Positions 1 to 6,861 of a stretch of 64,000 bases of DNA are shown here, piece after piece. Within the stretch, counting starts at the first letter, position 1, and each line of letters opens with the position of its first letter. The stretch is taken from positions 1,178,001-1,242,000 of the forward strand of contig OZ219783.1 of assembly GCA_964291305.2 (NCBI GenBank), written 5' to 3'. The notes beneath the pieces were generated by a model. The model did no database searches, was not told the origin of the DNA, and saw only the letters and a program-made list of their open reading frames with translations. Made by a program: the position numbers and the translations under genes. This DNA is from VXNF01 sp964291305. GTDB taxonomy: Bacteria; Actinomycetota; Acidimicrobiia; Acidimicrobiales; CATQHL01.

Positions 1-157
1 AAACCCCGATGTCGGCGATGAAGTCCGCCACAGCAACGCCATAGCCCGCCTAGATCCGCGTAGCCGATGCCGAGCCGGCGAAACAATCGAAATCGCTGTC
101 ACGGTCGAGAACCTCCACTTCTTCGACCCCGAGAGTCACACCGCGATCTGGGACTGA
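1..157 (+). CDS. ABC transporter ATP-binding protein, C-terminal fragment (MalK/UgpC-like TOBE region)
   Basis: Only the last 51 codons of a gene that enters from the left edge are present, read in the frame starting at base 2 and ending at TGA 155-157. The tail contains ARLDPRSRCRAGETIEIAV and then ENLHFFDPESHTAIWD. This is the closing pattern of the TOBE/OB domain of carbohydrate-type ABC ATPases, where the final strand carries an 'lhfFDpetG.aI' signature. By family the protein would energise import of a sugar or glycerol-phosphate type solute at the inner face of the membrane. The Walker motifs lie outside the window. It converges with the binding-protein gene on the opposite strand 41 bases away. 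Confidence 0.72.
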   Translation, partial: NPDVGDEVRHSNAIARLDPRSRCRAGETIEIAVTVENLHFFDPESHTAIWD

Positions 158-198
158 GCCCCGACTCAGTCGACCCAGATGATGATTGCTGGGCGAAC

Positions 199-954
199 TC
201 AGGGGCGAGGGAAAGTAGCGGCTCCCTCACCGACCCAGTTGAGGATGAGAGTGTTTAGCGAACCGTCTGCCTTCATCGAGGCCAAGGCCGCGTCGAGGTC
301 ACTCCTCAAAGTTCCGCCTTTGCGGACGCCGATACCCAGACCCCTGTCTATCTGAACCGATGGCCCCACGATCTCTATTTCGCCCTCGTGTTCGGCAAGC
401 TGGCTCACGGCGTAGCCGTGGTCAACTAGGACGGCATCTACCTCATCATTGAGCACGGCGCTGACAGCGTCCATAGCGCCATCTAGTGCTACGAACGGCA
501 CTCCCTGTGCAGTGAAGTAGTCAGAGTAGATGGTGTTTTCGGTAGTCGCTATTGTGCGGTCGAGGGCTTCATCGCCTTCCCCAGTCCTGGCCAAGTACAC
601 CGACGGAGCAGGCGGGTAGTACGCTCTGGTGAAGTCGATCCACTCTTCGCGGGTGTCAGTAATACTCATACCCGCCAGGATCACGTCAAACTCGTCGGCG
701 ATGACGTCTGGAATCAGCGTCTCCCACTCGGTCACTACCCACTCGCATTCCAAGTCGGCCCGCCGGCACAGCTCATTGCCGATTTCACGTTCGAGTCCGG
801 CGATCTCTCCCGCTTCGTTGACGAAGTTGAAGGGGTGGTAGTCGCCGGTAGTGGCGATCACTGTTGAGTCTGTTCTGCCGCATGTAGCTAGCAGCAGCGC
901 GACGATCATCACTGCTAGCAGACTTACCAGATAAACGCTTCGGCTCTTCAACAT
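199..954 (-). CDS. amino-acid-type ABC transporter substrate-binding lipoprotein (SBP_bac_3)
   Basis: About 251 residues. The start is set at the ATG at 954, which gives a classic lipoprotein signal: MLKSR, a hydrophobic run, then the lipobox LLATC, so the mature protein would be anchored by its Cys. An upstream TTG at 987 is open but only adds a polar prefix. The mature part begins VIATTGDYHPFNF and contains GLEREIGNELCRRADL and FDVILAGMSITDTREEWIDFT, the family-3 binding-protein pattern for polar amino acids, and ends with a domain-closing region around VDAVLVDHGYAV. It would capture a solute outside the membrane. No cognate permease is next to it, and the adjacent partial ATPase is of another transporter type and convergent. 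Confidence 0.85.
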   Translation of the reverse strand: MLKSRSVYLVSLLAVMIVALLLATCGRTDSTVIATTGDYHPFNFVNEAGEIAGLEREIGNELCRRADLECEWVVTEWETLIPDVIADEFDVILAGMSITDTREEWIDFTRAYYPPAPSVYLARTGEGDEALDRTIATTENTIYSDYFTAQGVPFVALDGAMDAVSAVLNDEVDAVLVDHGYAVSQLAEHEGEIEIVGPSVQIDRGLGIGVRKGGTLRSDLDAALASMKADGSLNTLILNWVGEGAATFPRP

Positions 955-1176
955 GGCTACTAGCGCCTTTCTGTGCCCAAGGTTCAACTTGGATTTGAGT
1001 CGGACTCACTGGTTGAACAGCGGTTTCGTAACCTCTGACTAATCGCTGCCAACGGTTATCTGTAAGTCATGGTACTTGCGTGGCAGCCTCGCCGTGGCGT
1101 AGATCGCGGGCACCCCGACCCGTGGCTACCATGTCTGGCGGTCAGTTGCCTGGCGGTTTCATAGACTGGCTTCTCC

Positions 1177-1249
1177 GCCCCCGTAGCTCAGGGGACAGAG
1201 CAGGGGACTTCTAATCCCAAGGCCGCAGGTTCGAATCCTGCCGGGGGCG
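1177..1249 (+). tRNA. tRNA-Arg (anticodon TCT)
   Basis: The acceptor strands GCCCCCG (1177-1183) and CGGGGGC (1242-1248) pair fully, with discriminator G at 1249. The D arm is GCTC/GAGC, the anticodon loop CTTCTAA places TCT at 1210-1212, and the T arm holds GGTTCGAATCC. CCA is not encoded. It should read AGA and AGG arginine codons. A DUF4143 ATPase begins 114 bases downstream. I looked for a second copy of the tRNA 3' end that would mark an integrated island and found none in the window. Confidence 0.95.
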
Positions 1250-1289
1250 CACACCTCAAACACTCCCACAGCCTCGGCCCCTAACCTCG

Positions 1290-1358
1290 CTGCCGTCGAA
1301 TCTGTAGCGTAACTGCCGTCGAATCTGTAGCGTAACTGCCGTCGAATCTGTAGCGTAG
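1290..1358 (+). repeat. three tandem copies of a 23-bp repeat just upstream of the DUF4143 ATPase
   Basis: Copies lie at 1290-1312, 1313-1335 and 1336-1358. The unit begins CTGCCGTCGAATC and ends TGTAGCGTAA (the last copy ends TAG). The array stops four bases before the GTG start of the ATPase gene, so it covers the place where its promoter and ribosome site should be. No clear Shine-Dalgarno sequence is visible between the array and the GTG. The perfect conservation suggests either recent slippage or selection for a repeated binding site. Confidence 0.9.
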
Positions 1359-1362
1359 CCTT

Positions 1363-2640
1363 GTGGCCAGCGATTACGTGCCTCGGATTGTAGATCTCGA
1401 ACTCAACGAGTTGCTAGTGGGGTTGCCGGCGATCGCGCTGGAAGGACCCCGTGGTGTCGGTAAGACCCAGACCGCGCTTCGGCGAGCCGCCACTGTGTAC
1501 AACCTCGACGATCCCGACCAGCTCGCGGTCATTAAAGCTCGTCGGCGACAGCTGGTGGAAGGTCCGGCGCCGATACTCATCGATGAGTGGCAACGACTTT
1601 CGGAGTCGTGGGATTTTGTCCGGCGTGCAGTCGACGAGGACGATTCGCCGGGCCGGTTCCTGCTGACCGGATCGGCGCAGCCGAAGCGGAAGCCAACCCA
1701 TTCGGGGGCAGGTCGTATCGTGACAGTGCGCATGAGGCCGATGTCGCTAGCCGAAAGGCTGGCAGGGGAGGCGACGGTTAGCCTCGGGACGTTGTTGAGC
1801 GGCACGAAGCCCGATCTGGACGGCGATACCACCATCACTTTGGCTGACTACGCGACCGAGATCGTGCGATCGGGGTTCCCCGGTATACGTCGGTACTCCG
1901 ATCGCCTGTTGCGAGCTGCACTCGACGGCTACCTGGATCGAGTAGTTGATCGAGACTTCGCCGATCTCGATCACCAAATTCGCGACGCTGGTTCTTTGCG
2001 ACGCTGGCTGGCCGCCTACGCCGCCGCAACATCTACCACAGCGAGCTTCGAGGCCGTGCGCGACGCGGCGTCCGCTGGTGAGTCCGATAAGCCAGCCCGG
2101 TCAACTTCGCAGCCATATAGGGCCACGCTCGAGCACCTTTGGCTAATCGAAGATGTACCGGCCTGGCGGCCCACCGGTAGCCGGCTTAGACGCCTGGCAG
2201 CTTCACCCGTCCACCAACTCGCTGACCCCGCTCTAGCTGCCCGGCTATTGGGCTGCGACGAGGGGGTGCTGCTAGCAGGATCATCACGAGGTCCAGCTAT
2301 GCGCCGGGACGGTCCATTGCTCGGGGCCCTGTTTCAGTCTCTGGTGACCTTGTCGGTAAGGGTCTACGCCCAGCAGAACGAAGCGCGCGTCCACCACCTA
2401 CGTACCCACGCCGGCGAACACGAAATAGATCTCATCCTCGAACGGGGTGATGGAGCAGTGCTCGCCTTGGAAGTCAAGCTCTCCAGCACTGTAGAAGATC
2501 GCGATGTTCGCCATCTTCGCTGGCTCGCCGAACGTCTCGGCCCCCAACTGCTAGACGCCGCCGTCATCACTACCGGCCCCTACGCCTTCCGCCGCCGAGA
2601 TGGGATTGGCGTTATCCCTGCAGCGCTCCTGACGGCCTGA
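1363..2640 (+). CDS. AAA+ ATPase with DUF4143 C-terminal domain (COG1373-type)
   Basis: 425 residues from a GTG start. The Walker A motif GPRGVGKT lies near residues 28-35 and Walker B is PILIDEW near residue 67. GRFLLTGSAQ follows as a sensor-like motif, and the DUF4143 region contains YLDRVVDRDFADLD and later LEVKLSSTVEDRDVRHL near the C terminus. That last part resembles the PD-(D/E)xK-like 'EvK' core found at the end of many of these proteins. Family members are widespread, often horizontally mobile ATPases of uncertain role, sometimes proposed as antitoxin-like or nucleic-acid-linked. It stands alone between tRNA-Arg and an HNH gene. The function cannot be set more precisely from the sequence. 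Confidence 0.88.
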   Translation: MASDYVPRIVDLELNELLVGLPAIALEGPRGVGKTQTALRRAATVYNLDDPDQLAVIKARRRQLVEGPAPILIDEWQRLSESWDFVRRAVDEDDSPGRFLLTGSAQPKRKPTHSGAGRIVTVRMRPMSLAERLAGEATVSLGTLLSGTKPDLDGDTTITLADYATEIVRSGFPGIRRYSDRLLRAALDGYLDRVVDRDFADLDHQIRDAGSLRRWLAAYAAATSTTASFEAVRDAASAGESDKPARSTSQPYRATLEHLWLIEDVPAWRPTGSRLRRLAASPVHQLADPALAARLLGCDEGVLLAGSSRGPAMRRDGPLLGALFQSLVTLSVRVYAQQNEARVHHLRTHAGEHEIDLILERGDGAVLALEVKLSSTVEDRDVRHLRWLAERLGPQLLDAAVITTGPYAFRRRDGIGVIPAALLTA

Positions 2641-2812
2641 CGCTATTTCTAGTTCGCCAAGCTGACAGAGGTCCCTTGTTGGGGTCGGGTGGTGTGAGTT
2701 TGATCCCCGATGGTTAGGGCGTGGTTGTGCGGAGGACGGCAAACCCCCGAGAGTAGGTCTACTTTCAGCGGGCGCAAGTCAAATTATTTTTCCCCCAGAT
2801 TTCGTACAGACG

Positions 2813-2840
2813 TTGGTTTTCTGTGGTGATTGAGTAGACT
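2813..2840 (+). promoter_or_regulatory. candidate sigma70-type promoter for the DUF222/HNH gene
   Basis: TTGGTT at 2813-2818 and TAGACT at 2835-2840 are separated by 16 bases. This places transcription start near 2847, about 95 bases before the favoured ATG at 2944. It argues against the TTG at 2830 as the start codon, because that codon would lie before the -10 box ends. Confidence 0.45.
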
Positions 2841-2943
2841 CTTTAGTCACCGGTCGCTGACCCTGCTGGGTCGGTGTTTCCCGACCGGCTTGTTGGCTCT
2901 GCCGACCAAAGTCCGAGTTCACACTGATGCTGAGGGGGTGAGT

Positions 2944-4386
2944 ATGACTATTCCGACTCTTTTCGGCGATACGGCCGCCGGCGCTGCTGCTAACGGCACT
3001 GATGCTGGGTTTGCTGCTAATGAGGCTGCTGGCACTACCGTTGCTGGCTCTGGCGGGTTCGTGCGCGGCGACGATCTCGGCATCGATCCCTTGGCCGAGT
3101 TGTTGGCTGCTAATCCGGCTGTTCGGGATCTGGCAGACCGGGAGTTGGAAGACAGGCTGGTGCTGTTCGGCAAGTGCGAATCTCGCGTTGCCGCTTTGAA
3201 AGCCGAAACAGTCGCTGAGCTAGCTCGCCGGCGAGGCGACAGCCACGCGGTCGATGTGCTGCGTGACAGTTTGAAGCAGTCACGCGGCCGAGCTAAGCAG
3301 GATGTGCAGCTGGCCGAGCAGTTGGGTCGGGCGCCGGGGACGGCGAATGCGTTGCGCTCCGGGTCTATCACTCCGAGGCAGGCGAAGATGATTGCCGAAG
3401 CTGTGGAGCAGGCTCCATCTGGTGGTCCAGACGGGGAGGCTGAGCTGTTGGAGGCTGCGGGGCGGGAGCATGAGGACCAGTTCGCCCGCACTGCCCGGGA
3501 TTACGTGAACGAGCACTGCTGGGATAATCTTGAGGAGCGGCGGGCGCGTCAGCGCGAGCAGCGTTACTTGAACATCAAGCAAGAGCCCGACGGGATGTTC
3601 TCCCTGCTGGGCCGGTTTGATCCGGTCACGGGCAGCCGCATAGAGACCGCGCTCACCGCTACTGCTAACCAGCTTTTCCACGCCGAGGACGCTAAGAGCC
3701 GGCTTTCTTCGGGCCAGCGCATGGCCGACGCTCTCGAACAGCTCATTGCCAACACGGGTGCTGGTAAGTCTGCGGGCTCAGCTCAGGGTGTGGATCTGCT
3801 GGTGGTCGCCGATTACGACACCGTGGCCGGCCAGCTGCGGAACGCTCGCCTTGCTGACGGCACCCCGCTCACAGTCGAGGAACTGTGGAGTCTGGCTTGC
3901 GACGCCAGAATCCTGCCCATCATCTTCAAGGGTAAGAGCGAACCTTTATGGCTCGGCCGCGGTAAACGCCACGCCACTGCCCGCCAGCGGGCCGTGCTCG
4001 CCGCCCGTGATATGGGTTGTGTGGGTTGCGGCGCTTCGGCGAATTGGTGCCAAGCCCATCACATCGTGCATTGGGAGCACGGAGGCAAAACCGATCTAGA
4101 CAACCTCTGCCTGCTCTGCAGCTACTGCCACCACCACATGGTTCACACCAAAGGTGCCAAGGTAGTCAAAACCGCCGACGGTAAATACACCCTCCGACAC
4201 CCCGAGCAGCACAGTAACACCGCAGCGATCGGCGGCAACGCACGAATCGCTTGCACCGACGGTATCGGGATGAGAGTGTCAGAGCAGCAGGTACGCAGGC
4301 GACGTGACAGCAATCAAGTCGCCTGCACCGATGGTCTCAGGAGGGTCGACATCAACAGCACTATCAAGCTGCCTATGCGACGCTAA
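2944..4386 (+). CDS. DUF222 / HNH endonuclease domain protein
   Basis: 480 residues from the ATG at 2944, which follows a GAGGGGG ribosome site at 2932-2938. The frame is open back to 2830. A low-complexity Ala/Gly N terminus leads into the DUF222 domain (LAELLAANPAVRDLADRELE, then REQRYLNIKQEPDGMFSLLG). The HNH nuclease unit follows: CVGCGASANWCQAHHIVHW, GGKTDLDNLCLLCSYCHHH, with the zinc Cys pairs and catalytic His. These proteins are abundant and multicopy in Actinomycetota and are often linked to mobile introns or 13E12-type repeats. After the HNH unit there is an unusual tail of about 60 residues holding two ACTDG motifs (IACTDGIGMR and VACTDGLRR), a small internal duplication. The gene converges with the exported-protein cluster. 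Confidence 0.88.
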   Translation: MTIPTLFGDTAAGAAANGTDAGFAANEAAGTTVAGSGGFVRGDDLGIDPLAELLAANPAVRDLADRELEDRLVLFGKCESRVAALKAETVAELARRRGDSHAVDVLRDSLKQSRGRAKQDVQLAEQLGRAPGTANALRSGSITPRQAKMIAEAVEQAPSGGPDGEAELLEAAGREHEDQFARTARDYVNEHCWDNLEERRARQREQRYLNIKQEPDGMFSLLGRFDPVTGSRIETALTATANQLFHAEDAKSRLSSGQRMADALEQLIANTGAGKSAGSAQGVDLLVVADYDTVAGQLRNARLADGTPLTVEELWSLACDARILPIIFKGKSEPLWLGRGKRHATARQRAVLAARDMGCVGCGASANWCQAHHIVHWEHGGKTDLDNLCLLCSYCHHHMVHTKGAKVVKTADGKYTLRHPEQHSNTAAIGGNARIACTDGIGMRVSEQQVRRRRDSNQVACTDGLRRVDINSTIKLPMRR

Positions 4387-4423
4387 TCCGATCAAACTAC
4401 TTGGCCGCCCCTGTTTGGGGTGT

Positions 4424-4468
4424 ACCCCCACCCTGGCCTCAGAGCCCTAAGCGGCCGCGGGTGGGGGT
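4424..4468 (-). terminator. hairpin terminator between the HNH gene and the first exported paralogue
   Basis: ACCCCCACCC (4424-4433) and GGGTGGGGGT (4459-4468) form a perfect 10-bp stem with a 25-base loop. It lies between the convergent stops at 4386 and 4544, so it can serve both strands, although no clear T run follows on either side. A related copy of the same element, including the loop motif AGAGCC.TA..GC.GCCGC, is found after the next paralogue at 5440-5485. Confidence 0.6.
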
Positions 4469-4543
4469 CTTCTCGATGTACCTTGAGTTTTGACTCGGAT
4501 ACTTCAGGCCCAAATCAAGCTTGCCCTACTCAATTTTGAACTA

Positions 4544-5248
4544 CTAAAGGTCGCACCTGATTCCGATTGAGGTCATTAGGCATGTTGAATGCACGCCCGT
4601 TGAATGCCCGCCATCAAGAATGTAATAGTCGAAGGACCAAGCCCCGATCTCGCCGAAGGAATATTCAGACGAATAAAGCCAATGGCCAACTTGGGCTTTG
4701 CGGTAAGTAAAGAACTCCATAGGCAGCCAGCGGTAATCATCTTCGGCCGCGTACTTTACGTGGAAGGCAACCTCCAACTCGTCGTCTTTGAGCTTGCGCG
4801 CCCAAACCCGTACTTCGCTGCCGTCGGCCATAGTATACGGCGATGACAGTACCCATTGATTTACGTTGGCGGTGTGATAGAGGAAGAAGCGAGAGTCGGG
4901 TAACCACAGTTCGCTCCCATCCAGCTTGAACCCGAACTCTATGTTCCCACTTTCAAGCCTCCGGGCAGCGATCTGAATGCTTGAGGCTGCGGAGGTGGAT
5001 TCGCTGTCGCTGTGCGAGATTTCGCTGTCTGCCATGTGGCCGTCGGCGCTAACCGCGGTGCTGGCTCCCAGGATTGCCAAGCTGGAAACGAGCAGGGCAC
5101 TAACGCCAACCTTCAGGCAAGCAGCTAAACGCCGGCGCCTATCGGGGGGGGGGGGGGTCCTGTCGTGCGTGGCACCGACGACAGCAGCAAGAGAGGCAGC
5201 TAGCACGCTTCGGCCCCCGCTACCGCTGCTTTTATCGACGTTTCGCAT
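4544..5248 (-). CDS. exported ARKL/WLP-module protein 1, with in-frame poly(C) tract (phase ON)
   Basis: 234 residues. The start is the ATG at 5248, preceded by AAAGGA at good distance. Layout: a leader MRNVDKSSGSGGRS to about residue 29, a poly(C) run of 14 encoding TPPPP at about residues 33-37, then a charged RRRR and hydrophobic signal segment ACLKVGVSALLVSSLAILGA, ending AVSADG. Two related repeats follow: IQIAARRLESGNIEFGFKL with LWLPDSRFF and WVLSSPY, then VRVWARKLKDDELEVAFHV with WLPMEFF and WLYSSEY. The protein ends soon after and lacks the C-terminal domain of its two neighbours. It is likely secreted or surface-attached. I do not know a named family for the module. The poly(C) run makes expression switchable by slippage; here the frame is intact. 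Confidence 0.72.
   Translation of the reverse strand: MRNVDKSSGSGGRSVLAASLAAVVGATHDRTPPPPDRRRRLAACLKVGVSALLVSSLAILGASTAVSADGHMADSEISHSDSESTSAASSIQIAARRLESGNIEFGFKLDGSELWLPDSRFFLYHTANVNQWVLSSPYTMADGSEVRVWARKLKDDELEVAFHVKYAAEDDYRWLPMEFFTYRKAQVGHWLYSSEYSFGEIGAWSFDYYILDGGHSTGVHSTCLMTSIGIRCDL
5144..5157. repeat. poly(G) tract, 14 bases (poly(C) in the sense of paralogue 1)
   Basis: Fourteen consecutive G on the plus strand, inside the coding sequence of paralogue 1 between its conserved leader and its signal peptide. With 14 C the downstream frame is joined to the MRN leader. A change of one or two bases would shift it out of frame. The related gene at 5.5-6.7 kb has 9 in the homologous place and is out of frame. 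Confidence 0.95.
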
Positions 5249-5345
5249 TAGTTGATTCCTTTCGTTTTGCGCCCAGAGGCTTGCCCACTGGGGTAACCGC
5301 CTGTTTCTAGCCCAGAATCCTACCGGCCGCAAGTTGGGAGGCCAA
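5249..5345 (-). promoter_or_regulatory. duplicated 5' regulatory block of paralogue 1
   Basis: The roughly 95 bases upstream of the paralogue 1 leader are clearly homologous to 6705-6805 upstream of the paralogue 2 leader. Both contain, on the plus strand, CCAGAGGCTTG followed by a divergent stretch, TTCTAG.CCAGA.TC.TA and GCCGCAAGT. The gene was therefore duplicated together with its control region. I could not place a convincing -35/-10 pair. Confidence 0.55.
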
Positions 5346-5439
5346 GGCTGCTCGGTGAGCTTGATTCGCGACTTCATGACTACAGTGCCAAGTCACGCCG
5401 GTGCGGGCGTCGTCAGCCCTCGCTTGAGATGGCGGGCGA

Positions 5440-5485
5440 CCCCACCCTAGGACTGAGAGCCTTAGCAGCCGCAGGTGGGGGGGGG
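5440..5485 (-). terminator. second copy of the hairpin, with an expanded G9 arm, after paralogue 2
   Basis: CCCCACC (5440-5446) pairs with GGTGGGG (5474-5480), and the loop repeats the AGAGCCTTAGCAGCCGC motif seen at 4434-4458. The right arm has grown to nine G (5477-5485). It lies 65 bases past the paralogue 2 stop at 5551. The homology with 4424-4468 shows that the terminator was copied with the gene. Confidence 0.55.
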
Positions 5486-5550
5486 CTCCACGATGTGCTT
5501 GTTATGCTACTCGGAGGCTCCAGCTCCAAATCGTGCTAGTCGGGTAGTCG

Positions 5551-6651
5551 TTAGTAGCAGGGTAGGGTCTCGAGGGCCTTGTCAAGTCCGTCGAGGTCGA
5601 AGACAGCAGCTCCGACTAGCTTGCCGTCGTAGTTTGCCCCATGTATGAGCATGTAGTCGGTTCCTTGAGCTGAATTCACGAACGATCTAGATGATCTAGC
5701 GAATATTAGTTCGAAACTGACAAAATTATGTTGCTGCCAGTGTTCTTCAGTCGAAAATTCTTTGGTAAGCTCTCTAGGGATAATGAAACTAAATGTGTCT
5801 TTTTGTGTATCGGAGATAACAACAGTATCGGAGATAACAACAGGTCGTTCAACCCCCGAAAGGAATGTGTAATTGACATTAACTTCTCCGGTCCAAGAAT
5901 TGGGGATACTAAAGCCAGTCCAATCTAAGTAGACACGCGGCTGATTGGCTCCCGCTTCATCTGACCAACAGTCAATGAGTAAGGCGGGCTCATATGGTAT
6001 ATCTCGAGGGCGCAAATAGACATGAGAATACGAAATTGAGAATATATAATTCCCGTGAGCGTCGGAGTAATTGTCGAAGTGCCATGATCCGATCGCTCCG
6101 AAGGAGTACTCTGACGAATAAAGCCACTGGCCTAATGAGGCGGTGCGATAAGGGAACATTCGCGATCGGGGTAGCCACTGACTGTTGGTGTCGAATTTTA
6201 TCTGGAGAGCGAACTCTACTTTGCCGTTGTTGAGCTTGCGTGCTCTGATGCGCACTTCTCGGCTATCTGCCATTGTGTAAGGTGATGATCGGAGCCAGCG
6301 GTTTACCTCGGTAGTGTCATAGGCGAAGAAGCGGGCGTTGGGTAGCCATAGTTCGCTGCCAGCTAATCTTAGCCCGAACTCTATGTTCCCATTTGCGAGT
6401 TTCCGGGCGGCGATCTGAACGCTTGAGGCCCCTGATTCGGGTTCGCTCTCGGCTGAAGTAGATGTGCTGTCGCTGTTTTCGCTGTCGCTGTGTGTACTTA
6501 CAGCTGTGCTGGCTCCAAGGGTCCCTAAGCTGAACGCAAGCAGGGAAACTAGGAGAGCGCTAACGCCAACTTTCAGGCAAGCAGTTAGCGCAAGTGACTT
6601 ACGGGGGGGGGTGTCCTGTGTTGCTTGGTACCGATGAGGGTTTTGCGGCAA
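5551..6651 (-). CDS. exported ARKL/WLP-module protein 2 with TagO-like C-terminal domain (phase OFF)
   Basis: The open frame of 366 residues begins only at a TTG at 6651 that reads MPQNPHRYQ, which is the wrong frame of the real leader. The natural start is the GTG at 6704 (RBS AGAGGA), whose frame is lost at a C9 tract (6603-6611). After the tract come the signal segment ACLKVGVSALLVSLLA, a Ser/Asp/Glu linker, repeat A (VQIAARKLANGNIEFGLRL, LWLPNARFF, WLRSSPY) and repeat B (VRIRARKLNNGKVEFALQI, WLPRSRMF, WLYSSEY). The C-terminal domain of about 180 residues ends VGAAVFDLDGLDKALETLPC, which resembles the end of TagO/VasI-type domains. The C-terminal part is visibly richer in A+T and holds an in-frame duplication VVISDTVVISDT. 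It is likely exported when in frame. Confidence 0.68.
   Translation of the reverse strand: MPQNPHRYQATQDTPPRKSLALTACLKVGVSALLVSLLAFSLGTLGASTAVSTHSDSENSDSTSTSAESEPESGASSVQIAARKLANGNIEFGLRLAGSELWLPNARFFAYDTTEVNRWLRSSPYTMADSREVRIRARKLNNGKVEFALQIKFDTNSQWLPRSRMFPYRTASLGQWLYSSEYSFGAIGSWHFDNYSDAHGNYIFSISYSHVYLRPRDIPYEPALLIDCWSDEAGANQPRVYLDWTGFSIPNSWTGEVNVNYTFLSGVERPVVISDTVVISDTQKDTFSFIIPRELTKEFSTEEHWQQHNFVSFELIFARSSRSFVNSAQGTDYMLIHGANYDGKLVGAAVFDLDGLDKALETLPCY
5808..5843 (-). repeat. 18-bp in-frame tandem duplication in paralogue 2
   Basis: TATCGGAGATAACAACAG occurs at 5808-5825 and again at 5826-5843 with no mismatch, doubling the six residues VVISDT in the C-terminal domain. The length is a multiple of three, so the frame is kept. 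Confidence 0.93.
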
Positions 6652-6704
6652 GCAGATAACATGCCTCTGGCTTCTCGATCGCTATGTCTGTCAATGTTAC
6701 GCAC
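6585..6704 (-). CDS. out-of-frame leader of paralogue 2 (39-residue OFF product)
   Basis: Reading from the GTG at 6704, with AGAGGA in front, gives MRNIDRHSDREARG, then ACRKTLIG, then QHRTPPPVSHLR and a TAA at 6585-6587. It aligns with the leader of paralogue 1 (MRNVDKSSGSGGRS, AVVGATHDRTPPPP). At the C9 tract (6603-6611) this frame leaves the gene body. Ten or seven C would join it to RKSLALTACLKVGVSALLVS, exactly the paralogue 1 layout. With the present count the ribosome ends after 39 codons. Confidence 0.72.
   Translation of the reverse strand: MRNIDRHSDREARGMLSACRKTLIGTKQHRTPPPVSHLR
6603..6611. repeat. poly(G) tract, 9 bases, breaking the frame of paralogue 2
   Basis: Nine consecutive G on the plus strand (C in the gene sense). 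The tract occupies the same place as the 14-base tract of paralogue 1, between leader and signal peptide. Its length puts leader and body in different frames by one base. Confidence 0.95.
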
Positions 6705-6861
6705 GAGTCGAATCCTCTCGTTCGGGGTGCCAGAGGCTTGTCCTCTGTGCTGACCGTCTCGTTCTAGACCAGATCGCTAGCTGCCGCAAGTGGGCTCTGG
6801 GATAGTTTTGATGCCTGGGCTTGGGCAGCTGCCGATTCAGGCAGCGTTCGCCAGGGCTTCG

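Noticed and set aside
1177..1249. tRNA-Arg as an island attachment site
   Set aside because: No second copy of the tRNA 3' end was found in the window, and no integrase gene is present.
6651..6651. TTG at 6651 as the natural start of paralogue 2
   Set aside because: It reads the leader region in the wrong frame; the conserved MRN leader and RBS begin at GTG 6704.
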